Positions 18,118-29,831 of a DNA stretch of 64,000 nt are shown in pieces. Position 1 is the stretch's first letter; every line of letters begins with the position of its first letter. The translations under genes were made by a program, and so were the position numbers. The DNA is taken from NCBI RefSeq assembly GCF_000284375.1, contig NC_017249.1, forward strand, positions 5,434,001 through 5,498,000, written 5' to 3'. A model generated the notes under the pieces. The model was not told where the DNA came from. It worked only from the letters and a program-made list of their open reading frames with translations, and did no database searches. The DNA comes from Bradyrhizobium japonicum USDA 6. Lineage in GTDB: Bacteria; Pseudomonadota; Alphaproteobacteria; Rhizobiales; Xanthobacteraceae.

Positions 18118-19383
18118 TGATCACGTCAGCCGCCTTCGTCGCGATCATGCTAATCGGCGTGCCGATCGGACTCTGCCTGTGCCTCGCCGGCCTCGTCTAC
18201 ATCGCAGCGTCCGGCAATCCGGTGCTGTTCCAGTCCTATCCGCTCCAGCTGTTCGGCGGCGTCGACAGCTACGGCCTGATCGCCATCCCGCTCTTCATCC
18301 TGATCGGCGAGATCATGAACGGCGGCGGCATCACGCGGCGCATTGTCGACATGGCGATGGCCTTCGTCGGCTCGCTCAAGGGCGGGCTCGCCTACGTCAA
18401 CATTCTCGCCAACATGTTCATCTCCTCGATCCTGGGATCCGCCACCGCGCAGGTCGCGATCATGGCGCAGATCATGGTCCCGGAGATGGAGAAGAAGGGC
18501 TACGACAAGACCTTCGCCGCGGGATTGACCGCCTATGGCGGCATGCTCGGCCCGATCATTCCGCCATCGGTGATGTTCGTGGTCTACAGCGTGCTGGCGC
18601 AGGTCTCGGTCAGCGACATGCTGATCGCCGGCATCGTGCCGGGCGTCATCCTCACGGTGATGTTCTGCCTCGTCATCGCGCTGATGGGATATGTCTACAA
18701 CTATCCCCGCGCGGATTATCAGACGCCGCGCCAGCGCGTCATGACGATCCTGCGGACGTCACCCACCCTGCTGATTCCGATCGTCATCGTCGGCACCATC
18801 CTCAGCGGCCTCGCCAATGCGACGGAATCCGCTGCGGTCGGCGCGGTCGCCGCGGCACTCGTCGGGAAATACTGGACCAAGGAATTCGAGTTCTCGCAGC
18901 TGCCGCAGATGATGCTGCGCAGCGCCATCTATTCGGCGATCGTGCTGTTCCTGGTGGCAGCCGCGGCGGTGTTCTCCTGGGTGCTGATCTTCGGCAAGGT
19001 GCCGCAGGAAACCGCTGGCTGGATCCAGTCCGCCGCCAAGGACCCGGTCAGCTTCATGCTGATCTGCAACGTCATCCTGCTGATCATCGGCACTGTCATC
19101 GACGGCATTCCCGGCCTGATCATGACGGTGCCGATCCTAGCTGCCGGTCGCAACCGACGTCTACCACATCGATCCCCGGCATTTCGGCGTCGTGGTGGTG
19201 ATCAACCTCGTGCTCGGCCTGCTGTCGCCGCCGGTCGGGCTCTGCTTCTTCGTCGCGGCCGCCGTCACCGGCGCCAAGCCCGGCAAGATGTTCATGGTGA
19301 CGCTGCCCTTCTTCGTCATCTCCTGCGTCCTGCTGGTGCTGCTCTCACTCTACCCGTCGCTCTCGCTGATCCTCATCAAATAG
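18117..19383 (+). pseudogene. TRAP transporter large permease (DctM family), system 2, +1 frameshift
   Basis: The frame from ATG 18117 gives a normal DctM (SYGLIAIPLFILIGEIMNGGG, GPIIPPSVMFVVYSVLA) up to TVPIL at about 19138. One extra A at about 19139 then shifts the frame. The expected continuation, LPVATDVYHIDPRHFGVVVVIN, is read in the next frame and ends at 19383. Without that base the protein would be 421 residues. As written, the ribosome reads an unrelated Arg-rich frame past 20400, through the binding-protein gene. Either the transporter is inactive or the base is a sequence error. Confidence 0.85.
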
Positions 19384-19407
19384 GCCCGTTCAAAAGGAAG
19401 CCCGACC

Positions 19408-20391
19408 ATGCCGCTTTCACGCCGCCGCTTTCTCACCGCCAGCGCCGCCGCATCGGTGTTCGCGCCCTCGCTGGCGCTTGCCCAGGCCAAGGAATTCCGG
19501 CTCGGCCTGATCACGCCGAACGGCCATTCCTGGAACAAGGCGGCGCTCAAGTTCGGCGACGATCTCAAGGCGGCCACCAACGGCCGGCTCACCCTGACCG
19601 TGTTCCATTCCGGCCAGCTCGGCAACGAGCCCGCGATGATGCAGCAACTGCAGTCCGGCGCGCTCGACATGGGCTTCATCCAGGCCGCCGAGCTCGGCTC
19701 GCGCGTCCCGCACATCGCTGCGATCAATGCGCCCTACATCGTCCGCTCGACGCCTGCGGTCGCGAAATTCGTGCGGCATCCGGCGGCAGTGAAGCTGTTC
19801 GATGTGCTGCCGCAGGAGACCGGCACCATCGGCCTCGGCTGGGGCATCACCGGCATGCGCGCGGTGTTCTCCTCGAAGGACCTGAACTCGCTCGCCGACA
19901 TCAAGGGCATGAAGCTGCGCATCAACCCGACGCCGGTCTATCGCGACTTCTATTCCTCGCTCGGCGCCGCGCCGACGCCGATCCCGACCCCGCAGGTGTT
20001 CGACGCGATGGCCAACGGCCAGGTCGACGGCCTCGAGGCCGATCTCGAATTCTCCTGGAACCAGCGCTTCGACAAGGTCTCGAAGGTGATCCTGCAGATG
20101 AACGCCGTCTTCATGCCGATGGCCGCGGTCGTTTCCGGCCGGGTCTGGCAGACGCTCCCCGCAGCCGACCGCGAGCTGATCGCCAAGACGGTGAAGTCGA
20201 CGCTGGACGCGCAGATCGACGAGTTGGCCTCCAACGAGCCCGCGCTGATCGAGAATTTCAAGAACGCGCCGATCCCGATCCGCCAGGTCCCGCCCGGCGA
20301 CACCGAGGCCGTCATCGCCGAGTTCGACAAGATCTGGCTGCCCAAGGCCCCTGTTCTCGCCGAGCTGCGCAAGGTCGGCGCGACGCTCTGA
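19408..20391 (+). CDS. TRAP transporter solute-binding protein (DctP family), system 2
   Basis: 327 residues. Its own ribosome site (AAAAGGAAG) precedes the ATG, and a twin-arginine signal (SRRRFLTASAAASVFAPSLALAQA) starts the protein. DctP features are ITPNGHSWNKAALKFGDDL, the ligand region LADIKGMKLRINPTPVYRDF, and VFDAMANGQVDGLEADLEF. It is third in the operon, after QM rather than before, and precedes a DapA-superfamily gene, suggesting that the imported compound is a substrate or precursor for that enzyme. Confidence 0.93.
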   Translation: MPLSRRRFLTASAAASVFAPSLALAQAKEFRLGLITPNGHSWNKAALKFGDDLKAATNGRLTLTVFHSGQLGNEPAMMQQLQSGALDMGFIQAAELGSRVPHIAAINAPYIVRSTPAVAKFVRHPAAVKLFDVLPQETGTIGLGWGITGMRAVFSSKDLNSLADIKGMKLRINPTPVYRDFYSSLGAAPTPIPTPQVFDAMANGQVDGLEADLEFSWNQRFDKVSKVILQMNAVFMPMAAVVSGRVWQTLPAADRELIAKTVKSTLDAQIDELASNEPALIENFKNAPIPIRQVPPGDTEAVIAEFDKIWLPKAPVLAELRKVGATL

Positions 20392-20464
20392 TACCACCTG
20401 CCATCCCATTCACCACAGCCGGCGGCCCCAGCCCCCCGCCGGCAAACTCACTTGGAGTCAATTC

Positions 20465-21391
20465 ATGAGCCGCCGCGTTTCCTGGGAAGGCGTCTTCCCG
20501 GCCGTCACCACGCAATTCCACGACGATCTCTCGCTCGACATCGACGCGACCGCCAAGGTGATGGACGGTCTGATCCGCGACGGCGTCTCCGGCCTGATCG
20601 TCTGCGGCTCGGTCGGCGAGAACACCTCGCTGGAGCGCAAGGAGAAGGTCGCGATCATGGAGACGGCGAAATCCGTCGCGAAAGGCCGCGTGCCGATCCT
20701 GTGCGGCATCGCCGAGTTTACCACGGCCTTCGCGGTCGAAACCGCCAAGGAAGCCGCGCGCGTCGGCATCGACGGCGTGATGGTGATGCCGGCGCTGGTC
20801 TATTCGTCCAAGCCGCACGAGACCGCCGCGCATTTCCGCGCGGTTGCGAGCGCGACCGATCTGCCGGTGATGCTCTACAACAATCCGCCGATCTACAAGA
20901 ACGACGTCACCCCCGACATCCTGGCCTCGCTCGCCGACGTCGAGACCGTGGTCTGCTTCAAGGATTCCTCGGGCGACACGCGGCGCTTCATCGACACCAG
21001 GAACATGGTTGGCGACCGCTTCGTGCTGTTCGCAGGGTTGGACGACGTCATTGTCGAGAGCATCGCCATGGGCGCGGTGGGCTGGGTCTCCGGCATGTCG
21101 AACGCCTTCCCGAGGGAGGGCGAGACGCTGTTTCGTCTTGCCAAGGCCGGCCGCTTTGCAGAAGCCATGCCGATCTACGAATGGTTCATGCCGCTGCTGC
21201 ACCTGGACGCGCGCCCCGACCTCGTCCAGTGCATCAAGCTGTGCGAGCACATCATGGGCCGCGGCACCGCGCTGACCCGCCCGCCCCGCCTCGCGCTGCT
21301 GCCGCAGGAGAAGGCTGAAGTCGAGGCGATGATGGCCAAGGCGCTCAAGAACCGGCCTCGCCTGCCGGATGTCGGGCTGAAGGCGGCCTGA
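20465..21391 (+). CDS. DapA-superfamily (dihydrodipicolinate synthase/NAL family) lyase or dehydratase
   Basis: 308 residues, a class I aldolase TIM barrel. The Schiff-base lysine is K166 in CFKDSSGD and the catalytic Tyr is Y138 in LYNNPP; the substrate loop is GSVGEN (48-53). True dihydrodipicolinate synthases have YNVPGR after the Tyr; here the Arg is absent, so lysine biosynthesis is unlikely. Related enzymes act on 2-keto-3-deoxy sugar acids, sialic acid or pyrroline-4-hydroxy-2-carboxylate. The TRAP importer, the GntR regulator and this gene make up a carboxylate-catabolic module; the exact substrate cannot be read from sequence. Confidence 0.85.
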   Translation: MSRRVSWEGVFPAVTTQFHDDLSLDIDATAKVMDGLIRDGVSGLIVCGSVGENTSLERKEKVAIMETAKSVAKGRVPILCGIAEFTTAFAVETAKEAARVGIDGVMVMPALVYSSKPHETAAHFRAVASATDLPVMLYNNPPIYKNDVTPDILASLADVETVVCFKDSSGDTRRFIDTRNMVGDRFVLFAGLDDVIVESIAMGAVGWVSGMSNAFPREGETLFRLAKAGRFAEAMPIYEWFMPLLHLDARPDLVQCIKLCEHIMGRGTALTRPPRLALLPQEKAEVEAMMAKALKNRPRLPDVGLKAA

Positions 21392-21411
21392 CCTTACGAC
21401 GCTCTCTCCAC

Positions 21412-21497
21412 CGTCATTGCGAGCGAAGCGAAGCAATCCAGAGTCTTTCCGCAGAAGCAGGCTGGATTGCTTCGCCGCTTCGCGCCTCGCAATGACG
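21412..21497. repeat. Inverted intergenic repeat (CGTCATTGCGAGCGAAGCG type)
   Basis: 86 bp between convergent genes. The end arms CGTCATTGCGAG and the complement CTCGCAATGACG enclose a second pair around AAGCAATCCAG/CTGGATTGCTT. This is one of the most frequent Bradyrhizobium intergenic palindromes (recall). It probably also serves as the shared 3' end structure. Confidence 0.8.
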
Positions 21498-21502
21498 GAG
21501 AA

Positions 21503-22414
21503 TTAGGAGGCCGCGCGCTTCTTCTTCGCGTTCAGCGCGGAGGCTACGCGGCTCACAGGCGGCTTGCCCAGCACGCCGCTCATCTCGTTCGTGGCCGCCA
21601 GCAGCTTGTCCATGTCGACGCCGGTCCTGATGCCCATGCCTTCGAGCATGTAGACGACGTCCTCGGTCGCAACGTTGCCGGTCGCGCCCGGCGCGTAGGG
21701 GCAGCCGCCAAGGCCGCCGGCGGCAGCGTCGATGACGCGCACGCCCTCTTCCAGTCCGGCATAAAGATTGGCGAGCGCCTGGCCGTAGGTGTCGTGGAAA
21801 TGCATCGCGAGTTTTGCGGGCGGGATGTTGGCGCTGACCGCGCGCAGCATCTCCTTGGCCTTATCAGGCGTGCCGACCCCGATGGTGTCGCCAAGCGAGA
21901 TCTCGTAGCAGCCGAGCTCCCACAGCGTGTTGGCGAGATCGGCGACCGCCTTCGGCTTGATCTCGCCGTCGAACGGGCAGCCCAGCACGCAGGAGATATA
22001 GCCGCGGACCCTGACGCCATCCGCCTTGGCGCGCGCCAGCACCGGCTTGAACCGTTCGATGGACTCCGCGACCGTGCAGTTGATATTGGCGCGCGAAAAG
22101 CCTTCCGACGCCGCCGCGAACACCGAGACGACTTGCGCGCCGGCAGCGCGCGCGGCGTCGTAGCCCTTCTCGTTCGGCACGAGCACGTGGAATTCGGCGC
22201 CGTTGACGTGGCTGACACCGCGTAGCACGGCATCGGAACTCGCCATTTGCGGGATCGCCCTTGGCGAGACGAAGGCGCCGACCTCGACCGTGGTGAGGCC
22301 AGCGGCTACGAGCGCCTCGATGAAGGCGATGCGGGCCTCGACGCTGACGGGCGTCTTCTCGTTCTGGAGGCCGTCGCGCGGCCCCATTTCGATGATGCGG
22401 ACCGGATCGCTCAT
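21503..22414 (-). CDS. Hydroxymethylglutaryl-CoA lyase
   Basis: 303 residues. The N-terminal EMGPRDGLQNE carries the catalytic Arg-Asp pair. HFHDTYGQALAN holds the metal-binding His residues, and GGLGGCPYAPGATGNVATED is the loop with the catalytic Cys. It cleaves HMG-CoA to acetyl-CoA and acetoacetate, the last step of leucine degradation. Its ATG lies one base after the stop of mccA, so it is translationally linked to the liu operon. Equivalent names are mvaB, liuE and hmgL. Confidence 0.95.
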   Translation of the reverse strand: MSDPVRIIEMGPRDGLQNEKTPVSVEARIAFIEALVAAGLTTVEVGAFVSPRAIPQMASSDAVLRGVSHVNGAEFHVLVPNEKGYDAARAAGAQVVSVFAAASEGFSRANINCTVAESIERFKPVLARAKADGVRVRGYISCVLGCPFDGEIKPKAVADLANTLWELGCYEISLGDTIGVGTPDKAKEMLRAVSANIPPAKLAMHFHDTYGQALANLYAGLEEGVRVIDAAAGGLGGCPYAPGATGNVATEDVVYMLEGMGIRTGVDMDKLLAATNEMSGVLGKPPVSRVASALNAKKKRAAS

Positions 22415-22415
22415 C

Positions 22416-24419
<2,004 letters not shown>

Positions 24420-24423
24420 CGCA

Positions 24424-26028
24424 TCACATCCTGAACAGGCCGAATTTCGTAGGCTCGATCGGCGCATTCGACGCCGCGGAAAGGCCGAGGCCGAGCACGA
24501 GGCGCGTGTCGGCCGGGTCGATCACGCCGTCGTCCCACAGGCGCGCGGTCGCGTAATACGGGTGCCCCTGGCTCTCATATTGCGCGCGGATCGGCTCGCG
24601 GAACTTGTCTTCCTCTTCTTTCGACCAGCTATCGCCCTTGGCCTCGATGTTGTCGCGGCGGACCTGGCTCAGCACCATCGAGGCCTGCTCGCCGCCCATC
24701 ACCGAGATGCGCGCGTTCGGCCACATCCACAGGAAGCGCGGCGAGTAGGCGCGGCCGCACATGCCGTAATTGCCGGCGCCGTAGGAGCCGCCGATCACGA
24801 CGGTGAATTTCGGCACCGAGGCGGTCGCCACCGCCGTGACGAGCTTGGCGCCGTCACGCGCGATGCCGCCGGCCTCGTACTTCTTGCCGACCATGAAGCC
24901 CGTGATGTTCTGCAGGAACACCAAGGGAATGCCGCGCTGGCAGCACAGCTCGATAAAGTGCGCCCCCTTCAACGAGCTTTCGCTGAACAGGATGCCGTTG
25001 TTGGCGATGATGCCGACCGGATAGCCCCAGACATGAGCGAAGCCGCAGACCAGCGTCGTGCCGTAGAGCTTTTTGAACTCGTCGAACTCCGACCCGTCGA
25101 CGATACGTGCGATGATGTCGCGGACGTCGAACGGCTTTCTACCGTCGACCGGCACCACGCCGTAGATCTCTTCCGCGGCAAACAACGGATCGCGCGGCTT
25201 GTGCATGTTGAGGTTCGGCCGCACCGATGGCTTCAGCGTGCCGACGATGCGCCGGGCGATGCCGATCGCATGGGCGTCGTTCTGGGCGTAGTGGTCGGTC
25301 ACGCCCGATTGCCGCGAATGCACGTCGGCGCCGCCGAGCTCCTCGGCACTCACCACCTCGCCGGTCGCGGCCTTCACCAGCGGCGGACCGCCGAGGAAGA
25401 TGGTGCCCTGGTTGCGCACGATGATGCTTTCGTCTGACATCGCGGGGACATAGGCGCCGCCGGCGGTGCAGGATCCCATCACGATCGCGATCTGCGGGAT
25501 GCCCTGCGACGACATCTGGGCCTGGTTGTAGAAGATGCGGCCGAAATGGCGCTCGTCCGGAAAGATCTCGTCCTGGAGCGGCAGGAAGGCGCCACCGGAA
25601 TCGACCATGTACACGCAGGGAAGGTTGTTCTGCCGCGCCACGTCCTGCGCGCGCAGATGCTTCTTCACCGTCATCGGATAATAGGTGCCGCCCTTGATGG
25701 TGGCATCGTTGGCGACGATCACGCATTCGCGGCCCGCGATGCGCCCGACACCGGTGATGACGCTCGCCGAATGCACGTCACCGCCATAGAGGCCGTACGC
25801 CGCGAGCGGCGACAGCTCCATGAACGAGGTGCCGGGATCGACCAGCAGGTCGACGCGCTCGCGCGCCAGCATCTTGCCGCGCGAGGTGTGGCGGTTGCGC
25901 GAGACCTCGCCGCCGCCGCCGGCGACCTGGCTCAGTTTTTCGCGCAAGTCCGCGACAAGCCCGCGCATGGCCTCGGAATTGCGCGCAAAGTCCGATGAAG
26001 ACGTATCGATGCTGGAATGGAGCGGCAT
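24424..26028 (-). CDS. mccB: Methylcrotonyl-CoA carboxylase beta subunit (carboxyltransferase)
   Basis: 534 residues, a normal MCC-beta length. Carboxyltransferase N and C domains are visible: [53 protein letters not shown] (oxyanion Gly region) and [19 protein letters not shown], the last typical of MCC rather than PCC. It transfers the carboxyl group from biotin to 3-methylcrotonyl-CoA. It lies 24 bp after ivd and 4 bp before mccA. Also called liuB. Confidence 0.95.
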   Translation of the reverse strand: MPLHSSIDTSSSDFARNSEAMRGLVADLREKLSQVAGGGGEVSRNRHTSRGKMLARERVDLLVDPGTSFMELSPLAAYGLYGGDVHSASVITGVGRIAGRECVIVANDATIKGGTYYPMTVKKHLRAQDVARQNNLPCVYMVDSGGAFLPLQDEIFPDERHFGRIFYNQAQMSSQGIPQIAIVMGSCTAGGAYVPAMSDESIIVRNQGTIFLGGPPLVKAATGEVVSAEELGGADVHSRQSGVTDHYAQNDAHAIGIARRIVGTLKPSVRPNLNMHKPRDPLFAAEEIYGVVPVDGRKPFDVRDIIARIVDGSEFDEFKKLYGTTLVCGFAHVWGYPVGIIANNGILFSESSLKGAHFIELCCQRGIPLVFLQNITGFMVGKKYEAGGIARDGAKLVTAVATASVPKFTVVIGGSYGAGNYGMCGRAYSPRFLWMWPNARISVMGGEQASMVLSQVRRDNIEAKGDSWSKEEEDKFREPIRAQYESQGHPYYATARLWDDGVIDPADTRLVLGLGLSAASNAPIEPTKFGLFRM

Positions 26029-26052
26029 GTTGATTCCAATGTGGTGAAGGTT

Positions 26053-27225
26053 TTAGGCCGTCTCGGACATCAGCTCGCGGCCGATCAGCATGCGACGCAC
26101 CTCCGAGGTGCCGGCGCCGATCTCGTAGAGTTTCGCGTCGCGCCAGAGACGTCCGACCGGGAATTCGGAGGTATAGCCGACGCCGCCCAGCGCCTGGATC
26201 GCCTCGCCGGCCATCCACGTCGCCTTCTCCGCGGAATAGAGGATCGCGGCCGCCGCATCCTTGCGCAGCGTACGGGCGTGGTCGGCCCTGTCGCAGGCGC
26301 GCCCGACCGCGTAGACATAGGCGCGCGCCGACTGCCAGGTCGCATACATGTCGGCGAGCTTGCCCTGCATCAGCTGGAAGTCGCCGATCGGCTGGCCGAA
26401 CTGCTTGCGCTCGTGCATGTAGGGCACCACGGCGTCCATGCAGGCCGCCATGATGCCGAGCGGACCGCCCGACAGCACCGTGCGCTCGTAATCGAGGCCG
26501 GACATCAGCACCTTGACGCCCTCGCCGACCTTGCCGAGCACGTTCTCTTCGGGCACCTCGCACTCGTCGAAGAACAAGGGATAGGTGTTGGAGCCGCGCA
26601 TGCCGAGCTTGTCGAGATGCTGGCCGTGGGTGAAACCCTTGAAACCCTTCTCGACCAGGAACGCGGTCATGCCGCGCGGGCCCGCCTCCGGATCGGTCTT
26701 GGCATAGACGACCAGCACGTCGGCGTCGCCGCCATTGGTGATCCACATCTTGGAGCCGTTGAGCACGTAACGGTCGCCGCGCTTGTCGGCGCGCAGCTTC
26801 ATCGAAACGACGTCGGAGCCCGCGCCAGGCTCGGACATCGCGAGCGCGCCGACATATTCGCCGGAGATCAGCTTTGGCAGATAGCGCGCGCGCTGCGCGT
26901 CGTTGCCGTTGCGGCGGATCTGGTTGACGCAGAGGTTGGAATGCGCGCCGTAGGACAGCCCCACGGCGGCGGAGCCCCGCGAAATCTCCTCCATGGCGAC
27001 GATATGGGCGAGATAGCCCATGCTGGAGCCGCCATATTGCTCCGGCGCGGTCATGCCGAGCAGGCCGAGGTCGCCAAAGCGCTTCCAGAGGTCGGCCGGG
27101 AACAGATTGGCCTTCTCGATCTCGGCGGCGCGCGGGGCGATCTCTGCCTCCACGAAGGCGCGCAGCGTGTCGCGCAGCATGCCGATGTCTTCGCCCAGAT
27201 CGAAATCGATGCTCGGGATATTCAA
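26053..27225 (-). CDS. ivd: Isovaleryl-CoA dehydrogenase
   Basis: 390 residues, acyl-CoA dehydrogenase fold. FAD-binding motifs are [15 protein letters not shown] and [17 protein letters not shown]. The catalytic Glu is E247 in [12 protein letters not shown], the helix position specific to isovaleryl-CoA dehydrogenases; other ACADs place it near the C-terminus. The C-terminus has QALGGVGY and [16 protein letters not shown]. It oxidises isovaleryl-CoA to 3-methylcrotonyl-CoA and is the first gene of the liu operon. Also called liuA. Confidence 0.95.
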   Translation of the reverse strand: MNIPSIDFDLGEDIGMLRDTLRAFVEAEIAPRAAEIEKANLFPADLWKRFGDLGLLGMTAPEQYGGSSMGYLAHIVAMEEISRGSAAVGLSYGAHSNLCVNQIRRNGNDAQRARYLPKLISGEYVGALAMSEPGAGSDVVSMKLRADKRGDRYVLNGSKMWITNGGDADVLVVYAKTDPEAGPRGMTAFLVEKGFKGFTHGQHLDKLGMRGSNTYPLFFDECEVPEENVLGKVGEGVKVLMSGLDYERTVLSGGPLGIMAACMDAVVPYMHERKQFGQPIGDFQLMQGKLADMYATWQSARAYVYAVGRACDRADHARTLRKDAAAAILYSAEKATWMAGEAIQALGGVGYTSEFPVGRLWRDAKLYEIGAGTSEVRRMLIGRELMSETA

Positions 27226-27303
27226 GGCGATTCCTCCGTATTCTTGTCGGGTCCGAACCTACCCCTGCCCGGGCGCCCCAGCGGTCGAAAAGGTTGCATT
27301 TTC

Positions 27304-27317
27304 CGCCAAGTTTGGCG
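27304..27317. promoter_or_regulatory. Inverted repeat in the ivd/araC divergent promoter region
   Basis: CGCCAA-GT-TTGGCG, a perfect 6-bp inverted repeat 10 bp upstream of the AraC gene start and 79 bp upstream of ivd. It is a candidate operator for the divergent regulator; the site itself is seen, the role is inferred. Confidence 0.4.
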
Positions 27318-27327
27318 AGGATTTTTC

Positions 27328-28356
27328 ATGCCTTTTCAAGCCGCGACCGCGACGCCCCGCCGCGCCATGACCCCAGCCGCCTTCGTCCGCGGCGTGGTTG
27401 CCGCTTATGCCGTTTACCGACGGGATCCAGCGGAAGCATTGGGCAAGGGGCAGGTCAGCGAGGACCTCGTTCGATCCCGGGACGGCCGGGTGACGGCGGC
27501 CCAGTTCGAGGCGCTGGCCGGCCACGCCATGCGCGAGCTCGACGACGAGGCGCTCGGCTGGTTCTCGCGCCGGCTGCCTTGGGGAACCTATGGCATGCTG
27601 TGCCGCGCCTCGATCACGGCCCCCAATCTCGAAGTCGCGCTAAAGCGCTGGTGCCGGCATCATCGCCTGCTGACCGAGGACGTGCTGTTCGAGCTCTCGC
27701 TTGGTGATGAGACCGCGACCATCTCCATTCGCGAGCAGCGCGACCTTGGCCCGTTGCGTGAATTCTGCCTGGTCACCCTGCTCCGCTATGTCCTCGGCTT
27801 CTCCTGCTGGGCCGTCGATTCCGCGATCGCGCTGCGTGCGGCCGAGTTTCCCTATTCCGAGCCGGGCCACGTCTCGGTCTATCCGACGATCTTCTGCAGG
27901 CATTTGAGCTTTGATGCGGATGGCGCCCGCATCGTCTTCGACAAGCATTATCTCTCTCTGCCGCTGACCCGCAGCCCCGCCGATCTCGACAGCATGCTCA
28001 AGGGCGCGCTGCGGCTCACCGTGCTGCCCTACCGGCGCGACCGGCTGCTGGTCGAGCGGGTCCGCCGCGTGCTGCGCAATGCACGCGGACGCATCCTCGG
28101 CGCCGAGGATGTCGCAAGCGAGCTGGCGCTCTCCACCCGCACCATGCATCGGCGCCTGCGCGAGGAAGCGACCTCGCTGCGCGATCTCAAGGAAGAGGCA
28201 AAGTTCGAGCTCGCCAAGCAGGAGCTGATGCGCGGCCGCGCCCCTATCAAGCGGATCGCGGAGATCGCCGGCTTCCGCAACGAGAAGAGTTTTTCGCGCG
28301 CCTTCCGCACCTGGACCGGCGCCAGCCCGCGCGAATTTCGCGACCGGTATCGCTGA
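27328..28356 (+). CDS. AraC family regulator (PF12625-type N-terminal domain), probable liu regulator
   Basis: 342 residues from ATG 27328, preceded by GGCGAGG. The long open frame upstream is antisense to ivd and is not part of it. An arabinose-binding-type N-terminal domain (about 30-220, including LPWGTYGMLCRASITAPNLEVALKRW) is followed by the AraC helix-turn-helix pair: DVASELALSTRTMHRRLREE, then PIKRIAEIAGFRNEKSFSRAFRTWTG. It is divergent from ivd, so control of leucine/isovalerate catabolism is likely. Whether it activates or represses cannot be seen. Confidence 0.9.
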   Translation: MPFQAATATPRRAMTPAAFVRGVVAAYAVYRRDPAEALGKGQVSEDLVRSRDGRVTAAQFEALAGHAMRELDDEALGWFSRRLPWGTYGMLCRASITAPNLEVALKRWCRHHRLLTEDVLFELSLGDETATISIREQRDLGPLREFCLVTLLRYVLGFSCWAVDSAIALRAAEFPYSEPGHVSVYPTIFCRHLSFDADGARIVFDKHYLSLPLTRSPADLDSMLKGALRLTVLPYRRDRLLVERVRRVLRNARGRILGAEDVASELALSTRTMHRRLREEATSLRDLKEEAKFELAKQELMRGRAPIKRIAEIAGFRNEKSFSRAFRTWTGASPREFRDRYR

Positions 28357-28431
28357 GGCCTGCAAGCAAGCACGGCCTCCGCGATCGAACGCAGAGGCCG
28401 CACCAATTACGCCGGAATTGGCGATCGCAAC

Positions 28432-28731
28432 TTAGTTCGAGGACGCATTCTTGCGCGGACGCGCCTTGGTACGCGACTGCGGCTGCTTCGGCTGGAAGGC
28501 GAGCGCATCGTTGCTGGTCTTCGCGCCGGCGGCCTGCGCGCACATGCCGCCGATGCCGCCGGAAGCGGCCCGGCAGGCTTCCATCGTCGGATAGCCGCAG
28601 CCGTGTGCAGCCTGGGAGCCGTTGGTGATGCAATAGTCGTCCGCCTTTGCGGCCGGAGCGGTGATCAAGAGAAACGCAGAGGCGAACAGCGTCGCAGCGG
28701 ATGCGACGAACGTCTTCGAGGTCGAGGTCAT
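28432..28731 (-). CDS. DUF3551 domain protein
   Basis: 99 residues from ATG 28731 (ribosome site AGGAAAA). A signal peptide ends APAAKADD. The mature part has the DUF3551 pattern YCITNGSQAAHGCGYPTMEACRAASGGIGGMC with four Cys, and a basic tail rich in Lys/Arg/Gln. A small secreted protein expanded in Bradyrhizobium. Function unknown. Confidence 0.82.
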   Translation of the reverse strand: MTSTSKTFVASAATLFASAFLLITAPAAKADDYCITNGSQAAHGCGYPTMEACRAASGGIGGMCAQAAGAKTSNDALAFQPKQPQSRTKARPRKNASSN

Positions 28732-29028
28732 GTTGTCTTTTCCTGCTTCAGGGTCCCACAAAAGCATCCCCAGCGTGCGACGCAGGCTGAGGCTCACATC
28801 TCGCATGTAGGCCAGCGCCCCACCCCGGCAATCACGTTTCAGCGCATTGCAGGGCTTCGTAAATCACATGTCACAGTAAGGTGAGTTACTCATGTAAAAT
28901 GGCTGGATCCGGATTCGGCTTTTATGAATCGTCGAGCCGGTCGCGAGGGGCGCAGCTCGCAAGCCCGGCCATGACGCTGTGGAAACTTAGGTGCCCCAAG
29001 GCTCGCGCGTCATATGCGATTGCCCCGG

Positions 29029-29520
29029 CTATCCCGCCGGCGCCGCCACGACATCCTGCACAGGCAGCGGCACATCCTTCGCGACCCCCAGCACCGGAAA
29101 GCTGCGGACGTTCTTCACATCGGGCATCGCAGCGAAATGCAGCAGCTGCTGGCGCATGCTCTCGACGCTCGGCGCGACGCATTTCAGCAGGTAGTCGGTG
29201 TCGCCCGAAATCCGCCAGCACTGCTGGATACGCGGGATCGCGGCGATCGAGCTCTCGAACGCCTCCAGCACCGGCTGGGCCTGGCTGCCGAGCTGGATCG
29301 AGACGAACGACACCACCTCATAGCCGAGCAGCCGCTCGTCGATGACGGCGCGGACCGCCCGGATCACGCCACGGCTGAACAGCAATTTCAGCCGCCGCAG
29401 GCAATTGGGCGCGGACACGCCGACCCGCAGCGCCAGCTCGTTGTTGCGTACCCGCCCGTCCTGCTGCAGCTCGGATAAGATCTTCAGATCGACGCCGTCG
29501 AGCTGGTCACGCCCCGCCAT
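29029..29520 (-). CDS. Lrp/AsnC family transcriptional regulator
   Basis: 163 residues from ATG 29520 (GAGGTGGGGG just upstream; an ATG at 29535 is also possible). The N-terminal helix-turn-helix is LDGVDLKILSELQQDGRVRNNELALRVGVSAPNCLRRL, and the AsnC effector domain follows (YLLKCVAPSVESMRQQLLHF). It binds DNA as an oligomer in response to an amino acid or related ligand. No adjacent amino acid gene is seen, so its targets are unknown. Confidence 0.9.
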   Translation of the reverse strand: MAGRDQLDGVDLKILSELQQDGRVRNNELALRVGVSAPNCLRRLKLLFSRGVIRAVRAVIDERLLGYEVVSFVSIQLGSQAQPVLEAFESSIAAIPRIQQCWRISGDTDYLLKCVAPSVESMRQQLLHFAAMPDVKNVRSFPVLGVAKDVPLPVQDVVAAPAG

Positions 29521-29668
29521 CCCCCACCTCGCCATGATCCCGTCACGACGTCAGCGAAGCACGCGGCGGAATCGCTGCCAAGGGGCCGGAGCCCGGCGCA
29601 ACAGCTGGTCCATGGATCGGGGTCATCGGACGCGACGTCATATCAGCGGGCGGGGGTACCCCCGCCGT

Positions 29669-29789
29669 CATGCCGGGCTTGTCGCGGCCATCCGCGCTCT
29701 TTCACTCGGTCCCAAAGACGTGGATGCCCGGGTCTTCGCCCCGCCGAAGCGGCTTCGGCCGCGCAGGCGGGACAAGGCCCGGGCATGAC
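29669..29789. repeat. REP-type palindrome (CATGCCGGGC ... GCCCGGGCATGACG)
   Basis: Contains CATGCCGGGCTTGTCGCGGCCAT near the left end and GACAAGGCCCGGGCATGACG at the right, with an internal GTGGATGCCCGGGTC unit. This fits the 'CGTCATGCCCGGGCTTGTC' repeat family of Bradyrhizobium. The 29521-29831 gap holds nothing else recognised. Confidence 0.65.
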
Positions 29790-29831
29790 GAGTAAATCAC
29801 GTCGTATGAAGTCGGAGCAGCGAACCGCCCC

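Noticed and set aside
17691..20468. 925-residue fusion-like frame
   Set aside because: It is the DctM frame prolonged by the +1 shift at 19139 into a meaningless Arg-rich reading of the next gene, not a genuine fusion protein.
26017..27327. N-terminal extension of the AraC regulator to 779 residues
   Set aside because: The extra part is antisense to ivd. The AraC protein has a proper start and ribosome site at 27328.
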